A stretch of DNA of 64,000 bases from Streptomyces changanensis (lineage in GTDB: Bacteria; Actinomycetota; Actinomycetes; Streptomycetales; Streptomycetaceae): NCBI RefSeq assembly GCF_024600715.1, contig NZ_CP102332.1, positions 5,332,001 to 5,396,000 of the forward strand, given 5' to 3'. The notes beneath the pieces are model-generated. The model did no database searches. It saw nothing but the letters and a program-made list of their open reading frames with translations, and was not told the DNA's origin. The position numbers and the translations under genes were made by a program. This document shows positions 27,487-36,887 of the stretch, in pieces (within the stretch, counting starts at the first letter, position 1; each line of letters begins with the position of its first letter).

Positions 27487-30400
27487 TCACCCGCGGGGTG
27501 GCCGGGCCAGGAGTTCCACCTCCGCCAGCTCCCGGCCCGCTCCCGCTCCCGCGTCCGCGGCGACCAGCCGGTAGGCCCTGTACGCCCCCGGCCGGGCCAC
27601 CGTGAACACCCGCGTCTGGCGGTCCCAGCGGAAGACCTCGCCCGACCGGCGGTCCACCTCCCGCCAGCGGGCGCCGTCCGTCGAGCCCTCCAACACCCAG
27701 CCGTCCGGCGCGGCCGCCGCGGCCGCGGAGGTCAGGGTGTACTGGACCGCGCGGACCGGCCCCGGCACCGGCAGCTCCACCGCGCCCGACACCGGCCCCG
27801 CCGTCGCCGACGTGTCGTCGAACAGCGGGCCGGGACCCGACAGGGCGTCGCGCCGCGGCACGGGCACGCGGTCGTCCCGGGTGACGGAGGCGGGCGCCGC
27901 GTCCGCGCCCGTGCCCCACGTCGAGGGCCGCGGCCCCATGTCGAACTCCAGCGTCCCGCCCCGCGCGAGGAGCCCGTGCGGCAGCGCCGTCGACGTCCAC
28001 TGCCGGCCGTTGACCCGCAGTCCCTGCACGTAGACGTTCCGGGGGCTGTTGCGCGGGGCCTTGACGACGAGCACCGCCCCGTCGTCGGTGCGCACCGTCG
28101 CCTTGGTGAACAGCGGCGACCCGACGGCGTACTCGCCCGCGCCCATCACCAGCGGGTAGAAGCCGAGCGCGGAGAACAGGTACCAGGCCGACTGCTCGCC
28201 GTTGTCCTCGTCGCCGTGGTAGCCCTGGCCGATCTCGCTGCCGACGTACAGCCGGGACAGCACCTCGCGGACCTTCTCCTGCGTCTTCCACGGCTGCCCC
28301 GCCGCGTCGTACATGTACGCGACGTGGTGGGCGACCTGGTTGGAGTGGCCGTACATGCCCATCCGCACGTCCCGCGCCTCCGTCATCTCGTGGATGACGC
28401 CGCCGTACGAGCCGGCGAACTCGGGCGCGCCCGTCTCCGGTGTCGAGAAGTACGCGTCGAGCTTCGCCGCGAGACCGGCGCGCCCGCCGTACAGGTTGGC
28501 CAAGCCCCGGCTGTCCTGCGGGGCGGTGAAGGCGTACCCCCAGCCGTTGGTCTCGGTGTAGTCGTACCCCCACACGCGCGGGTCGTACGAGGCCGACGGC
28601 ACCCGCCACCGGCCGCGCGCGTCGCGCCCCTGGAAGAAGCCGGCCTCCGCGTCGAAGAGCGCCACGTAGCCGCGCGCCCGGTCCAGGAAGTACGCGGCCT
28701 CCTCCCCGTAGCGGGCCTCGCCGGTCCTGCGGTGCAGCTCGCGCGCCATCCGCGCCAGGCCGAAGTCGTTGACGTACCCCTCCATCGACCAGGACAGGCC
28801 CTCGTGCGTCTCCGTCGAGGCGTACCCGGTGAAGGGGGAGGTGGCCATGCCCTTGCGGCCCACGCCCCGGCCCGGCGGGAGCACCGTCGCGTTCTTCAGC
28901 GCCGCCTCGTACGCCGCCTCCGCGTCGAAGCGGACGCCCTTGACGTACGCGTCGGCGAACGCCACGTCCGAGGACGTGCCGGTCATCAGGTCGGCGTACC
29001 CCGGCGACGACCAGCGGGAGATCCAGCCGCCGTCCCGGTACTGCTGGACGAAGCCGTCCACCAGTTCCCCCGCCCGGCGCGGGGTGAGGAAGGAGTAGGC
29101 GGGCCACGTCGTCCGGTAGGTGTCCCAGAAGCCGTTGTTGACGTACACCTTCCCGTCGACGATCTTCGCGCCGGTGTGCGTCGGGGTGTCCGGGCCGGTC
29201 TGCGGGGAGAACGGGCTGGCGTAGCGCCACCGGCCGTCGACCCGCTCATGGCCGGAGTTGGGGTACAGATACAGCCGGTACAGGCCGGAGTAGAGCGTCG
29301 TGAGCTGGTCGCGCGTCGCGCCCTCCACGCGCACCCGGCCGAGGAGGCGGTCCCACTGCGCCCGCGCCGCGGCCGCCACCGCGGCGAACGGCGTGCCCGC
29401 CGGGATCTCCGCGGCGAGGTTGCGCCGCGCCTGTTCCACGCTGATCAGCGACGTCGCCATCCGCAGGTGCACCGTCCGGTCCCGGCCCGCCGCGAACCGC
29501 AGGAAGCCCCGGACGCCCTCCGCCGACGAGGCGGTGACCGGCGCGTCGAACACACCGTGGACGAACATCCGCGTCGCGCCCGTCGACAGACCGCTCTTCA
29601 CGTCCGAGTAGCCGGTGAAGGAGCTCGTCGCCGGATCGAGCGTCAGCCCGCCCTCCTGCGTGATGTTGTCGAAGACCACCGACGCGTCGTCACCGGGGAA
29701 CGTGAACCGCATCGTCGCCGCGTGGTCCGCCGGGGCGATCTCCGCCGTGAGGCCGTTCTCGAAGCGGACCCGGTAGTGGTGAGGTCGCGCCGACTCGTTG
29801 CCGTGACGGAACTCCAGCGCGCGGGCGGCCCGTTCGGTGGGTGGCGCCCCCGGCCCCGGCGCCGCCGACGGCATCACCTGGAACGTCTGCCGGTCGCCCA
29901 TCCAGGGGCTCGGCTCGTGGCTGGCGCTGAACGCCTGGAGCGCGGGCAGGTTGTTCGCGGTGTTGCCGCGCGCGTACTCGTACAGCCAGCTCTTCGACGC
30001 GGCGTTCGTCACCGGCGTCCAGAAGTTGAAGCCGTGCGGCACGGCCGTCGCGGGGAAGGTGTTGCCGCGCGAGAAGGCGCCGCTGGAGTGGGTCCCGCGC
30101 ACCGTCGAGACGTACGCGGAGGGATGGACGTGCGCCGGTTCGGGCGCCGCGCGGCTCAGCGTGACGTCGTCGAGCCACCCCTGGAAGCGGGCGGGTCCCC
30201 GCGGCGCGTCGTACGCCACCAGGATCCGGTCCACGACGCGGCCGGCGGCGACCGCGCCGATGCCGGCCGTGACCTGGTTCCACTGGTTGGCGTAGAGGCG
30301 CTTCGCGGCGGCCTGGCCGCGCGGCGTGAGCACCCCGCCGTGGCTGTCGGTGGCGCGCAGGCCGCTGAGGTAGGTCCCGTCGGTGAAGGCCAGGTCCACG

Positions 30401-31335
30401 GCGACGTGCGTCGCGGGGTACGTCAGGTCGGCCCCGGTGCCGCCGGGCCCCGCGGGCAGGGAGGGGTGGATCCGGTACGACAGCTCCGTGGTGGGCCCGA
30501 CCGCGACGTGCACGTCGAAGACCTTGTTGTACGAGTGCCCCGGCCCCGCCGCCCGGTGCGTCCCGGCGTACCGCAGCGCCCGCAGGCCGGTGAAACCGGC
30601 GTGCGCCTTGGCGGTGGGGGAGCCGGCCGGGCCCCGGTCGACGTGGCTGCGCATGGTCCGCGGCGCGGGGGCCGTGCCGTCCCCGTCCGAGAGGTGGACG
30701 TCGGCGAGTTGCAGGGTGGCGGGGGCGCCGTTGTTGGCGGTGATTTCCAGCCGGTAGTGCGCGTACCGGGTGGTGTTGGCGAAGTGGTACGTGCGTGTCC
30801 GGAAGCGTTCCGGGAACGTCTCGTTCTCGCGGGTGTCGAGGGGCGTCCAGCGCGTGCCGTCGGCGGAGCCGTGGAGCGTCCAGGCGCGCGGGTCGCGCGC
30901 GGCGTGGTCGTTGGCGGAGGTGAGGGCGTAGGAGACGACCGGGAGCGGTTCCTCCAGCGTGAATTCGAGCCAGGCGGTCGGGGCTAAGGTGAGCCATTTC
31001 GTGGTGGGTTCGGAGTCGAGCAGATTCTCCTTCGTCTCGCCGGCCTCCGCGTGCTCCCCGCTGGCCCGCACCCCGGTGACCCGGTCCGTCACGTCGCCGG
31101 GGATGCCCGCGGCGAAGGCGCCGTCCACACCCCGGGCCCGCTCCCGGCCGTCCGGGCCGGTCTCGACGGTGTCGCGCCAGGTGGGCGGGGCCTCGTCGGG
31201 TTCGAACGAGGTGGTGAACTCCTGTGCCGGGGCCGCAGGTCGGGCCGGTGACGCCTGTACGGCCGGGGGCGATCCGGCCACGAGCAGCGAGACGGCCGCC
31301 AGGACGACGGCCGTGCGAAGAGGTCGTAACCGCAT
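27487..31335 (-). CDS. Secreted GH92 alpha-mannosidase with carbohydrate-binding-like domains
   Basis: A 1282-residue exported glycosidase. An N-terminal signal peptide (MRLRPLRTAVVLAAVSLLVA, cleavage near VQA) is followed by an F5/8-type (CBM32-like) domain at about 80-210, a second beta domain, and the GH92 catalytic region from about 400, with GVIHEMTEARDVRMGMYGHS, GYHGDEDNGEQSAWYLFSAL and GFYPL. A further F5/8-like domain closes the protein. GH92 enzymes are calcium-dependent exo-mannosidases acting on N-glycan-type mannans. Start ATG 31335 follows GGAGGGAGC. It is divergent from the ngcEFG importer, whose products take up GlcNAc-type sugars, so the two may work together on glycans or fungal wall. 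Confidence 0.92.
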   Translation of the reverse strand: MRLRPLRTAVVLAAVSLLVAGSPPAVQASPARPAAPAQEFTTSFEPDEAPPTWRDTVETGPDGRERARGVDGAFAAGIPGDVTDRVTGVRASGEHAEAGETKENLLDSEPTTKWLTLAPTAWLEFTLEEPLPVVSYALTSANDHAARDPRAWTLHGSADGTRWTPLDTRENETFPERFRTRTYHFANTTRYAHYRLEITANNGAPATLQLADVHLSDGDGTAPAPRTMRSHVDRGPAGSPTAKAHAGFTGLRALRYAGTHRAAGPGHSYNKVFDVHVAVGPTTELSYRIHPSLPAGPGGTGADLTYPATHVAVDLAFTDGTYLSGLRATDSHGGVLTPRGQAAAKRLYANQWNQVTAGIGAVAAGRVVDRILVAYDAPRGPARFQGWLDDVTLSRAAPEPAHVHPSAYVSTVRGTHSSGAFSRGNTFPATAVPHGFNFWTPVTNAASKSWLYEYARGNTANNLPALQAFSASHEPSPWMGDRQTFQVMPSAAPGPGAPPTERAARALEFRHGNESARPHHYRVRFENGLTAEIAPADHAATMRFTFPGDDASVVFDNITQEGGLTLDPATSSFTGYSDVKSGLSTGATRMFVHGVFDAPVTASSAEGVRGFLRFAAGRDRTVHLRMATSLISVEQARRNLAAEIPAGTPFAAVAAAARAQWDRLLGRVRVEGATRDQLTTLYSGLYRLYLYPNSGHERVDGRWRYASPFSPQTGPDTPTHTGAKIVDGKVYVNNGFWDTYRTTWPAYSFLTPRRAGELVDGFVQQYRDGGWISRWSSPGYADLMTGTSSDVAFADAYVKGVRFDAEAAYEAALKNATVLPPGRGVGRKGMATSPFTGYASTETHEGLSWSMEGYVNDFGLARMARELHRRTGEARYGEEAAYFLDRARGYVALFDAEAGFFQGRDARGRWRVPSASYDPRVWGYDYTETNGWGYAFTAPQDSRGLANLYGGRAGLAAKLDAYFSTPETGAPEFAGSYGGVIHEMTEARDVRMGMYGHSNQVAHHVAYMYDAAGQPWKTQEKVREVLSRLYVGSEIGQGYHGDEDNGEQSAWYLFSALGFYPLVMGAGEYAVGSPLFTKATVRTDDGAVLVVKAPRNSPRNVYVQGLRVNGRQWTSTALPHGLLARGGTLEFDMGPRPSTWGTGADAAPASVTRDDRVPVPRRDALSGPGPLFDDTSATAGPVSGAVELPVPGPVRAVQYTLTSAAAAAAPDGWVLEGSTDGARWREVDRRSGEVFRWDRQTRVFTVARPGAYRAYRLVAADAGAGAGRELAEVELLARPPRG

Positions 31336-31360
31336 CCGACGCTCCCTCCGATCGCGCCAG

Positions 31361-31372
31361 GACAACGTTGTC
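31361..31372. promoter_or_regulatory. Palindrome GACAACGTTGTC upstream of the GH92 gene
   Basis: A perfect 12-base palindrome 26 bases before the start codon, of the type bound by LacI/ROK-family sugar regulators. A 10-of-12 match lies at 36775-36786 before xylF. Confidence 0.5.
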
Positions 31373-31468
31373 AACTCAAGGGCGCGGGGTCCAGTAGGGA
31401 GCGAGGTGGAAGAGGGTGTCAAGGGTTCCGGCGGGGTGGTGCGGCGCGATTCATTCCTTCCGGTGATC

Positions 31469-31485
31469 GAATCGAGCTTCGATTC
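31469..31485. promoter_or_regulatory. Inverted repeat GAATCGA-GCT-TCGATTC in the GH92/ngcE divergent region
   Basis: A perfect 7-base dyad with a 3-base spacer in the middle of the 422-base gap 31336-31757. A/T-rich sequence between 31490 and 31560 (for example AATACTGTTATCGAT) probably holds the ngcE promoter. Which gene it serves is not clear. Confidence 0.45.
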
Positions 31486-31757
31486 ACGCCGCGCTGAAAG
31501 GAATTCCCCCGAGGTCTCAACTAGGGAAAGACTCCTGCCGAATACTGTTATCGATCTTGCCCCGTCGACCTGAAGTGGACTATACCTGTCGGCGTCCGCG
31601 CCGGCCGTTCCCGAACGGCCGGGCGGTGCGCTGCTCCCTGCACGAACCGGCACGACCCAGCTGCACGAGACCGCGGTGGCGGGGCCCTTCGCCTCTGGCG
31701 AGTCGTACGGGGCGACCGGCGCACCGCCTGAGTCCTGGAGAAGGCGAGGACTTGAGC

Positions 31758-33245
31758 ATGGGATCCACCTCCGCCCGCAACGACGGCGACGACGGTTCCA
31801 CTCCCGAGGGCGGCCGCGGCCGCGCGGGCCACGGCCGCCGAGAACTGCTGCGGCGGTCCGCCGCGCTCGGCCTGATCGCCGTACCCGCCACGGGCCTGCT
31901 GTCCGCCTGCGCGACCGGGGGCGGCGGTGGCGGCGGCGACGGCGCGACCGCCCCCGCCGGCGAGAAGACCGAGAAGAACCCGCTCGGCGTCAAGGAGGGC
32001 GCCCCGCTGGAGGCGTTCATCTTCAAGGGCGGCCTCGGCGACCAGTACGCGAAGGACGCCGAGGCCGACTACAAGGCCACGTACAAGGCGGACGTGAAGC
32101 ACACCGGCACCCAGCAGGTGGGCCCCAAGCTCACCCCGCGCTTCGCCGGCGGCAACCCGCCCGACGTCATCGACAACTCCGGCGCCGACCACCTGGACAT
32201 GAACAAGCTCTCCACGCAGGGGCAGCTCCAGGACCTCGCCGCCCTCCTGGACGCCCCGTCCCTGGACGACCCGGCGAAGAAGGTCCGGGACACCATCCAC
32301 CCCAGCACCGTGGAGAAGGGCAGGCACGGCGACACCTTCGACGTGCTGTACTACGCCTTCACCATCTACGGCACCTGGTACTCGCAGAAGCTGCTGGAGT
32401 CGAAGGGCTGGGCGTACCCGCGGACCCTCGACGAGATGGTCGCGCTCTGCGGCGAGATCAAGAAGGCGGGCATCGCGCCCTGGACGTACGCCGGCAAGTA
32501 TCCGTACTACGTCCACTTCAACCTCTTCGCCCAGATCGCCAAGATCGGCGGCATGGAGAAGTGGACCGCCATCGACAACCTGGAGCCCGGCGCCTGGACG
32601 TCCAACGACGCGGTCCGCCAAGTCGTCGAGCACTACGAGGAGCTGGCCGCGAAGAAGTACTTCCTGGAGGGCAGCCAGGGCCTGACGCACATCCAGTCCC
32701 AGACCGCCTGGAACCGGGGGAAGGCCGTCTTCCTCCCCAACGGCTCCTGGGTGGAGAACGAGTCGGCGCCGACGACCCCCGACGGCTTCGGGATGGCGGT
32801 GGGCGCGCTCTTCGACGGCACGGGCGACGCGATGCCGCACGGCACCCTGCGCGCCGAGCCGAGCGAGCCGTACATCGTCGCCGCGAAGGGCGCGAACCCG
32901 GTCGGCGGCATGGAGCTGCTGCGCATCATGCTGTCGCGCAAGCACGCGCAGAACTTCGCCACCAAGGTGAAGTCCCTGACCTGCGTGGTCGACGCCACCG
33001 AGGGCATGTCCCTCTCGCCGGGGCTCGCCTCGGCCAGCAAGGTCTTCAAGGAGGCCGGCGACCACCTGATCAGCCTCCAGCTCCAGGAGTGGTACCCGGC
33101 GCTCACCGACGAGAAGATCGGCGGCCTCACCGGTCAGCTGCTCGCCGGCGAGCTGAAGGCCGCCGACTGGATCAGGAAGACCCAGGCGGAGGCCGACAAG
33201 GTGGCCAAGGACCCGTCCGTCACGAAGTTCAAGCGCACCGCCTGA
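31758..33245 (+). CDS. ngcE: NgcE-type sugar-binding lipoprotein (GlcNAc/chitobiose ABC importer)
   Basis: A 495-residue extracytoplasmic solute-binding protein. Twin-arginine RRELLRRSAALGLIAV and lipobox LLSAC (Cys near residue 52) indicate Tat export and lipid anchoring, followed by a glycine-rich spacer. NPLGVKEGAPLEAFIFKGGL and GDQYAKDAEADYKATY are characteristic of the NgcE family, which binds N-acetylglucosamine and chitobiose. Start ATG 31758 has GCGAGGA upstream. It heads the ngcEFG operon; a 211-base gap with stem-loops separates it from ngcF. The exact sugar is inferred from family. Confidence 0.85.
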   Translation: MGSTSARNDGDDGSTPEGGRGRAGHGRRELLRRSAALGLIAVPATGLLSACATGGGGGGGDGATAPAGEKTEKNPLGVKEGAPLEAFIFKGGLGDQYAKDAEADYKATYKADVKHTGTQQVGPKLTPRFAGGNPPDVIDNSGADHLDMNKLSTQGQLQDLAALLDAPSLDDPAKKVRDTIHPSTVEKGRHGDTFDVLYYAFTIYGTWYSQKLLESKGWAYPRTLDEMVALCGEIKKAGIAPWTYAGKYPYYVHFNLFAQIAKIGGMEKWTAIDNLEPGAWTSNDAVRQVVEHYEELAAKKYFLEGSQGLTHIQSQTAWNRGKAVFLPNGSWVENESAPTTPDGFGMAVGALFDGTGDAMPHGTLRAEPSEPYIVAAKGANPVGGMELLRIMLSRKHAQNFATKVKSLTCVVDATEGMSLSPGLASASKVFKEAGDHLISLQLQEWYPALTDEKIGGLTGQLLAGELKAADWIRKTQAEADKVAKDPSVTKFKRTA

Positions 33246-33314
33246 CCGCGACCACGACCGGCGCGGGGCCGACGCCGCGACCACGACCGGCACCGGGCCG
33301 GGACCCGGGCCTCC

Positions 33315-33360
33315 GGTCGGCGCCGACCGGGCCGGCGCCGGTACCGGTACCGGTACCGGC
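33315..33360 (+). terminator. Two self-complementary stem-loops between ngcE and ngcF
   Basis: GGTCGGCGCCGACC (33315-33328) is a perfect 14-base palindrome and 33337-33360 a perfect 24-base palindrome made of GGTACC units. In the transcript they could stop part of the RNA polymerases or protect the ngcE message 3' end, giving more binding protein than permease. Confidence 0.45.
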
Positions 33361-33456
33361 CGCCCGTCGGCCGGCACGGCGCCGTGCCGCGCCGGCCGGT
33401 TCCGTGCCGGTCGTCAGTCGTCGGCCGGTGGATGAGGGGAAGGGGCCGCACGCTCC

Positions 33457-34380
33457 ATGCAACACGGCAAGTACCGATTCATCGTGGGCTTCCTCGCCCC
33501 ACCTCTGCTCGTCTACGCCGTCTTCGTCGTCTCGCCGTTCGTCCAGGCCTTCCAGATCTCGCTGACGGACTGGTCGGGCCTGGTCGGCACGGCCCGCTTC
33601 GTCGGCGCCGACAACTTCGTCCGGCTGTGGGAGAGCGAGGAGTTCTGGAACGCGCTGCGCCACAACGTCTACATGCTGGCCCTCGTGCCGCTGGTCACGC
33701 TCGCCCTCGGCCTGTTCTTCGCGTTCATGCTCAACGTGGGCGGCAGGCGGCGGCCGAACCAGGTCGTCGCCGGTGTGGCGGGCTCCCGCCTCTACACGTT
33801 CGTGTTCTTCCTCCCGCAGGTCATCTCCATCACGATCATCGCGGTCATCTGGTTCAACATCTACAACCCGGACCCGGACGACGGCATGCTCAACTCCCTC
33901 CTCGACGCGGTCGGCCTGGAGGGGCTGCAGAACGCCTGGCTGGGGGAGAAGAGCCTCGCGCTGTGGTGCATCAGCGCGGTCATGGTCTGGGGGCACGTGG
34001 GCTTCTTCGTCGTCCTGTTCTCCGCCGCGATGGCGTCCATCCCCCGCGACGTGTACGAGGCGGCCCTGCTGGACGGGGCGGGCCGCTCCCACACCTTCTT
34101 CCGGATCACGCTGCCGCTGCTCTGGGACACCGTGCAGACCGGCTGGGTGTACATGGGGATCATCGCCCTGGACGCGTTCGCCCTGGTGCAGATCATGTCG
34201 GTGAACATGGGCGGACCGGACGGCGCCACCGACGTCATGCCGCTCAGGCTCTACCTGACGGCCTTCCGCGACAGCCAGTACGGCTTCGCGGCCGCGATGG
34301 GCGTCGCGATGCTCGTCGTGACGATGGCCTTCGCCGTGCTCACGCTGCGCTTCGCGCGCCGTGAGCGGATCGAGTACTGA
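33457..34380 (+). CDS. ngcF: Sugar ABC transporter permease NgcF (MalF type)
   Basis: A 307-residue inner-membrane permease with six helices (first at about 8-28). The cytoplasmic EAA loop EAALLDGAGRSHTFFRITLP near residue 205 docks with the ATPase. No ATPase gene is in this operon; as usual in Streptomyces, MsiK from elsewhere should drive it. Start ATG 33457; ngcG follows after 11 bases. Confidence 0.9.
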   Translation: MQHGKYRFIVGFLAPPLLVYAVFVVSPFVQAFQISLTDWSGLVGTARFVGADNFVRLWESEEFWNALRHNVYMLALVPLVTLALGLFFAFMLNVGGRRRPNQVVAGVAGSRLYTFVFFLPQVISITIIAVIWFNIYNPDPDDGMLNSLLDAVGLEGLQNAWLGEKSLALWCISAVMVWGHVGFFVVLFSAAMASIPRDVYEAALLDGAGRSHTFFRITLPLLWDTVQTGWVYMGIIALDAFALVQIMSVNMGGPDGATDVMPLRLYLTAFRDSQYGFAAAMGVAMLVVTMAFAVLTLRFARRERIEY

Positions 34381-34391
34381 GGGAGCGGCGC

Positions 34392-35342
34392 GTGACCACC
34401 GACGAGATCAGCAAGGCCGACGGGCCGGTACCGGGCGCCGGCACCCTGGCGTCCCCGCGCACCCCCCGCCCGTCGGCGGGCCCTGGGCGCCCCGGGGTCC
34501 GCCCGTCCGGGGGCGGCGTCCTCAACGTCTTCTCGCACGGCATCCTCGTGCTGTGGGCGCTGATGGTCGGCGTCCCGCTGCTGTGGGTGCTGTGGAGCGC
34601 CTTCAAGGACAGCAGCGGCATCCTCACCGACCCGTGGGGGCTGCCGACGGTCCTGCACTGGGAGAACTGGTCCAACGCCTGGAACGAGGCGAACATGGGC
34701 CGCTACTTCGTGAACACGGCGATCGTCGTGGGCGGTTCCGTCACCGGCACGATGGTGCTGGGGTCGATGGCCGCGTACGTGCTGGCCCGCTTCACCTTCC
34801 CCGGCAACCGGTTCGTCTACTACCTGTTCGTGGCCGGGATGTCCTTCCCCGTCTTCATGCTGGTGATCCCGCTCTTCTTCGTGATGCGGGACTTCCCCGG
34901 CACCTCGCTGCTGGCGACGTACCACGGGCTGATCCTCGTCTACATCGCGTACTCGCTGCCCTTCACCGTCTTCTTCATGACGGCGTTCTTCCGGACGCTG
35001 CCCACGTCGGTGGCGGAGGCGGCGCTGATCGACGGCGCCTCGCACACCCGGACGTTCTTCCAGGTCATGCTGCCGATGGCGAAGCCGGGACTGATCAGCA
35101 TCGGGATCTTCAACTTCCTGGGGCAGTGGAACCAGTACCTGCTGCCGATGGTGCTGAACCAGCAGGAGGACAAGTACGTCCTCACCCAGGGCCTGGCGAT
35201 GATCGCCCTGCAGCAGGGGTACGAGAACGACTGGGGCGCGCTCATGGCCGGCATGGTGATCGCGATGCTGCCCGTGCTGGTGGTGTACGCCGTCTTCCAG
35301 CGGCAGGTGCAGGCGGGGCTCACCTCCGGCGCCCTGAAGTAG
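34392..35342 (+). CDS. ngcG: Sugar ABC transporter permease NgcG (MalG type)
   Basis: A 316-residue permease with a proline-rich cytoplasmic N-terminal tail of about 45 residues, then six membrane helices and EAA loop EAALIDGASHTRTFFQVMLP near residue 212. Start GTG 34392 follows GGGAG. It pairs with NgcF. A strong terminator follows. Confidence 0.9.
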   Translation: MTTDEISKADGPVPGAGTLASPRTPRPSAGPGRPGVRPSGGGVLNVFSHGILVLWALMVGVPLLWVLWSAFKDSSGILTDPWGLPTVLHWENWSNAWNEANMGRYFVNTAIVVGGSVTGTMVLGSMAAYVLARFTFPGNRFVYYLFVAGMSFPVFMLVIPLFFVMRDFPGTSLLATYHGLILVYIAYSLPFTVFFMTAFFRTLPTSVAEAALIDGASHTRTFFQVMLPMAKPGLISIGIFNFLGQWNQYLLPMVLNQQEDKYVLTQGLAMIALQQGYENDWGALMAGMVIAMLPVLVVYAVFQRQVQAGLTSGALK

Positions 35343-35365
35343 CCGTCCGGCGGCTACGAGCCGTG

Positions 35366-35408
35366 AACCGCCCGCCGGGCCCCACGGGCTCCGGAGGGCG
35401 GTTTCTTT
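35366..35408 (+). terminator. ngcEFG terminator
   Basis: AACCGCCC (35366-35373) pairs with GGGCGGTT (35396-35403) and is followed by TTTCTTTG, a textbook intrinsic terminator, rare in such GC-rich DNA. Confidence 0.85.
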
Positions 35409-35520
35409 GTGTCCCAATGCCGACATATCGGTCTTATTGCGACATTACCCGCTCATCAGAGCTTCGTAATGCTCAAGGTCTTGACGGAGACCAACGCGAA
35501 AGGCTCAGCTTAGAGTTCAC

Positions 35521-36765
35521 ATGTTGGAGAAAACGGCAGGAGTGAGAGAGTCGATGGAGACTCCGGGGTCGCAGACGTCTCTGCATCGCGCCAACCTCGA
35601 GCGGGTCGTGCGCGCCGTCCGTATGGCCGGTTCCCTCACCCAGGCGGAGATCGCCCGGGCCACGGGGCTGTCCGCCGCCACGGTCTCCAACATCGTGCGG
35701 GAGCTGAAGGACGGCGGCACGGTCGAGGTCACCCCGACCTCCGCGGGCGGCCGCCGCGCCCGCAGCGTCTCGCTCAGCGGTGACGCCGGGATCGTCATCG
35801 GCGTCGACTTCGGCCATACGCACCTGCGCGTCGCCGTCGGCAACCTCGCCCACCAGGTGCTCGCGGAGGAGGCCGAGCCGCTCGACGTGGACGCCTCCTC
35901 CGCCGAGGGCTTCGACCGGGCGGAACACCTGGTCAAGCGGCTGATCGAGACCACCGGAATCGGCCCCGACAAGGTCATCGGGGTGGGGCTCGGCGTCCCC
36001 GGCCCGATCGACGTCTCGTCCGGCACGCTCGGTTCCACGTCGATCCTGCCGGGCTGGACCGGGATCAACCCCAGCCGGGAGCTGTCGGCCCGCCTCGGCG
36101 TCCCCGTCCACGTGGACAACGACGCCAACCTCGGTGCCCTCGGCGAGCTCGTCTGGGGCGCCGGCCGGGGCGTCCGCGACCTCGCGTACATCAAGGTGGC
36201 CAGCGGTGTCGGGGCCGGGCTCGTCATCGACGGGCAGATCTACCGGGGCCCCGGCGGCACGGCCGGCGAGATCGGCCACATCACGCTCGACGAGTCGGGC
36301 CCCGTCTGCCGCTGCGGCAACCGCGGCTGCCTGGAGACCTTCACCGCGGCCCGCTACGTCCTGCCGCTCCTCCAGCCCGGCCACGGCCCCGACCTCACCA
36401 TGGAGCGGGTGGTCCGGCTGGCGCGCGAGGGCGACCCCGGCTGCCGCCGTGTCGTGGCCGACGTGGGCCGCCACATCGGCAGCGGCGTCGCGAACCTCTG
36501 CAACCTCCTCAACCCCAGCCGGGTCGTCCTCGGCGGCGACCTCGCGGAGGCCGGTGAGCTGGTCCTGACGCCCATCAGGGAGTCCGTCTCGCGGTACGCG
36601 ATCCCCAGCGCGGCCCGGCACCTCTCCGTCGCTCCGGGCGCCCTCGGCGGGCGCGCCGAGGTGCTGGGAGCACTCGCCCTCGTCCTGAGTGAAATGGGTG
36701 ATTCGACCCTTCTGGAGGGCGCCCACCAGTCGGCCGGGAAGGCCACTACGCCTGCGTTCACTTAG
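35521..36765 (+). CDS. rok7B7: ROK-family sugar regulator Rok7B7
   Basis: A ROK regulator of 414 residues from ATG 35521, or 403 from ATG 35554, which has AGGAG 11 bases upstream. The winged HTH is at about 30-75 (MAGSLTQAEIARATGLSAAT), and the ROK/actin-like domain includes GVDFGHTHLRVAVG (ATP-type loop), GVGLGVPGPIDV, the ROK signature around IYRGPGGTAGEIGHITLDES and the zinc site CRCGNRGCLE. In S. coelicolor Rok7B7 (SCO6008) lies between ngcEFG and xylFGH, affects xylose uptake, carbon catabolite control and antibiotics, and the same order is seen here. It probably acts on sites such as those before xylF. The A/T-rich leader 35410-35520 holds a TTGACG at 35481 as possible -35. Confidence 0.9.
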   Translation: MLEKTAGVRESMETPGSQTSLHRANLERVVRAVRMAGSLTQAEIARATGLSAATVSNIVRELKDGGTVEVTPTSAGGRRARSVSLSGDAGIVIGVDFGHTHLRVAVGNLAHQVLAEEAEPLDVDASSAEGFDRAEHLVKRLIETTGIGPDKVIGVGLGVPGPIDVSSGTLGSTSILPGWTGINPSRELSARLGVPVHVDNDANLGALGELVWGAGRGVRDLAYIKVASGVGAGLVIDGQIYRGPGGTAGEIGHITLDESGPVCRCGNRGCLETFTAARYVLPLLQPGHGPDLTMERVVRLAREGDPGCRRVVADVGRHIGSGVANLCNLLNPSRVVLGGDLAEAGELVLTPIRESVSRYAIPSAARHLSVAPGALGGRAEVLGALALVLSEMGDSTLLEGAHQSAGKATTPAFT

Positions 36766-36774
36766 ATAACGCAT

Positions 36775-36786
36775 GGCACCGTTGTC
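36775..36786. promoter_or_regulatory. Operator-like GGCACCGTTGTC before xylF
   Basis: Matches 10 of 12 bases of the palindrome GACAACGTTGTC found before the GH92 gene; followed by TCGTTAACAATTC, itself partly symmetric. A site for Rok7B7 or a LacI-type repressor is possible. Confidence 0.35.
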
Positions 36787-36814
36787 ATCTCGTTAACAAT
36801 TCACTCCTTGACGA

Positions 36815-36866
36815 CGAGGTGGCGGCCCGAGTTGACTCACAGCCACCTCGGCCGCAGTGTCGCGGC
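36815..36866 (+). promoter_or_regulatory. Stem-loops in the xylF leader
   Basis: CGAGGTGGC (36815-36823) pairs with GCCACCTCG (36842-36850), and GCCGC with GCGGC (36851-36866), immediately before the AGGGAGG ribosome site at 36873. They could shape translation of xylF or simply be part of the promoter region. Confidence 0.3.
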
Positions 36867-36887
36867 CTCGTCAGGGAGGCAAACCCA

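Noticed and set aside
31336..31653. N-terminal extension of the GH92 gene to 31653
   Set aside because: The signal peptide and ribosome site fix the start at 31335; the extension overlaps the promoter dyads.
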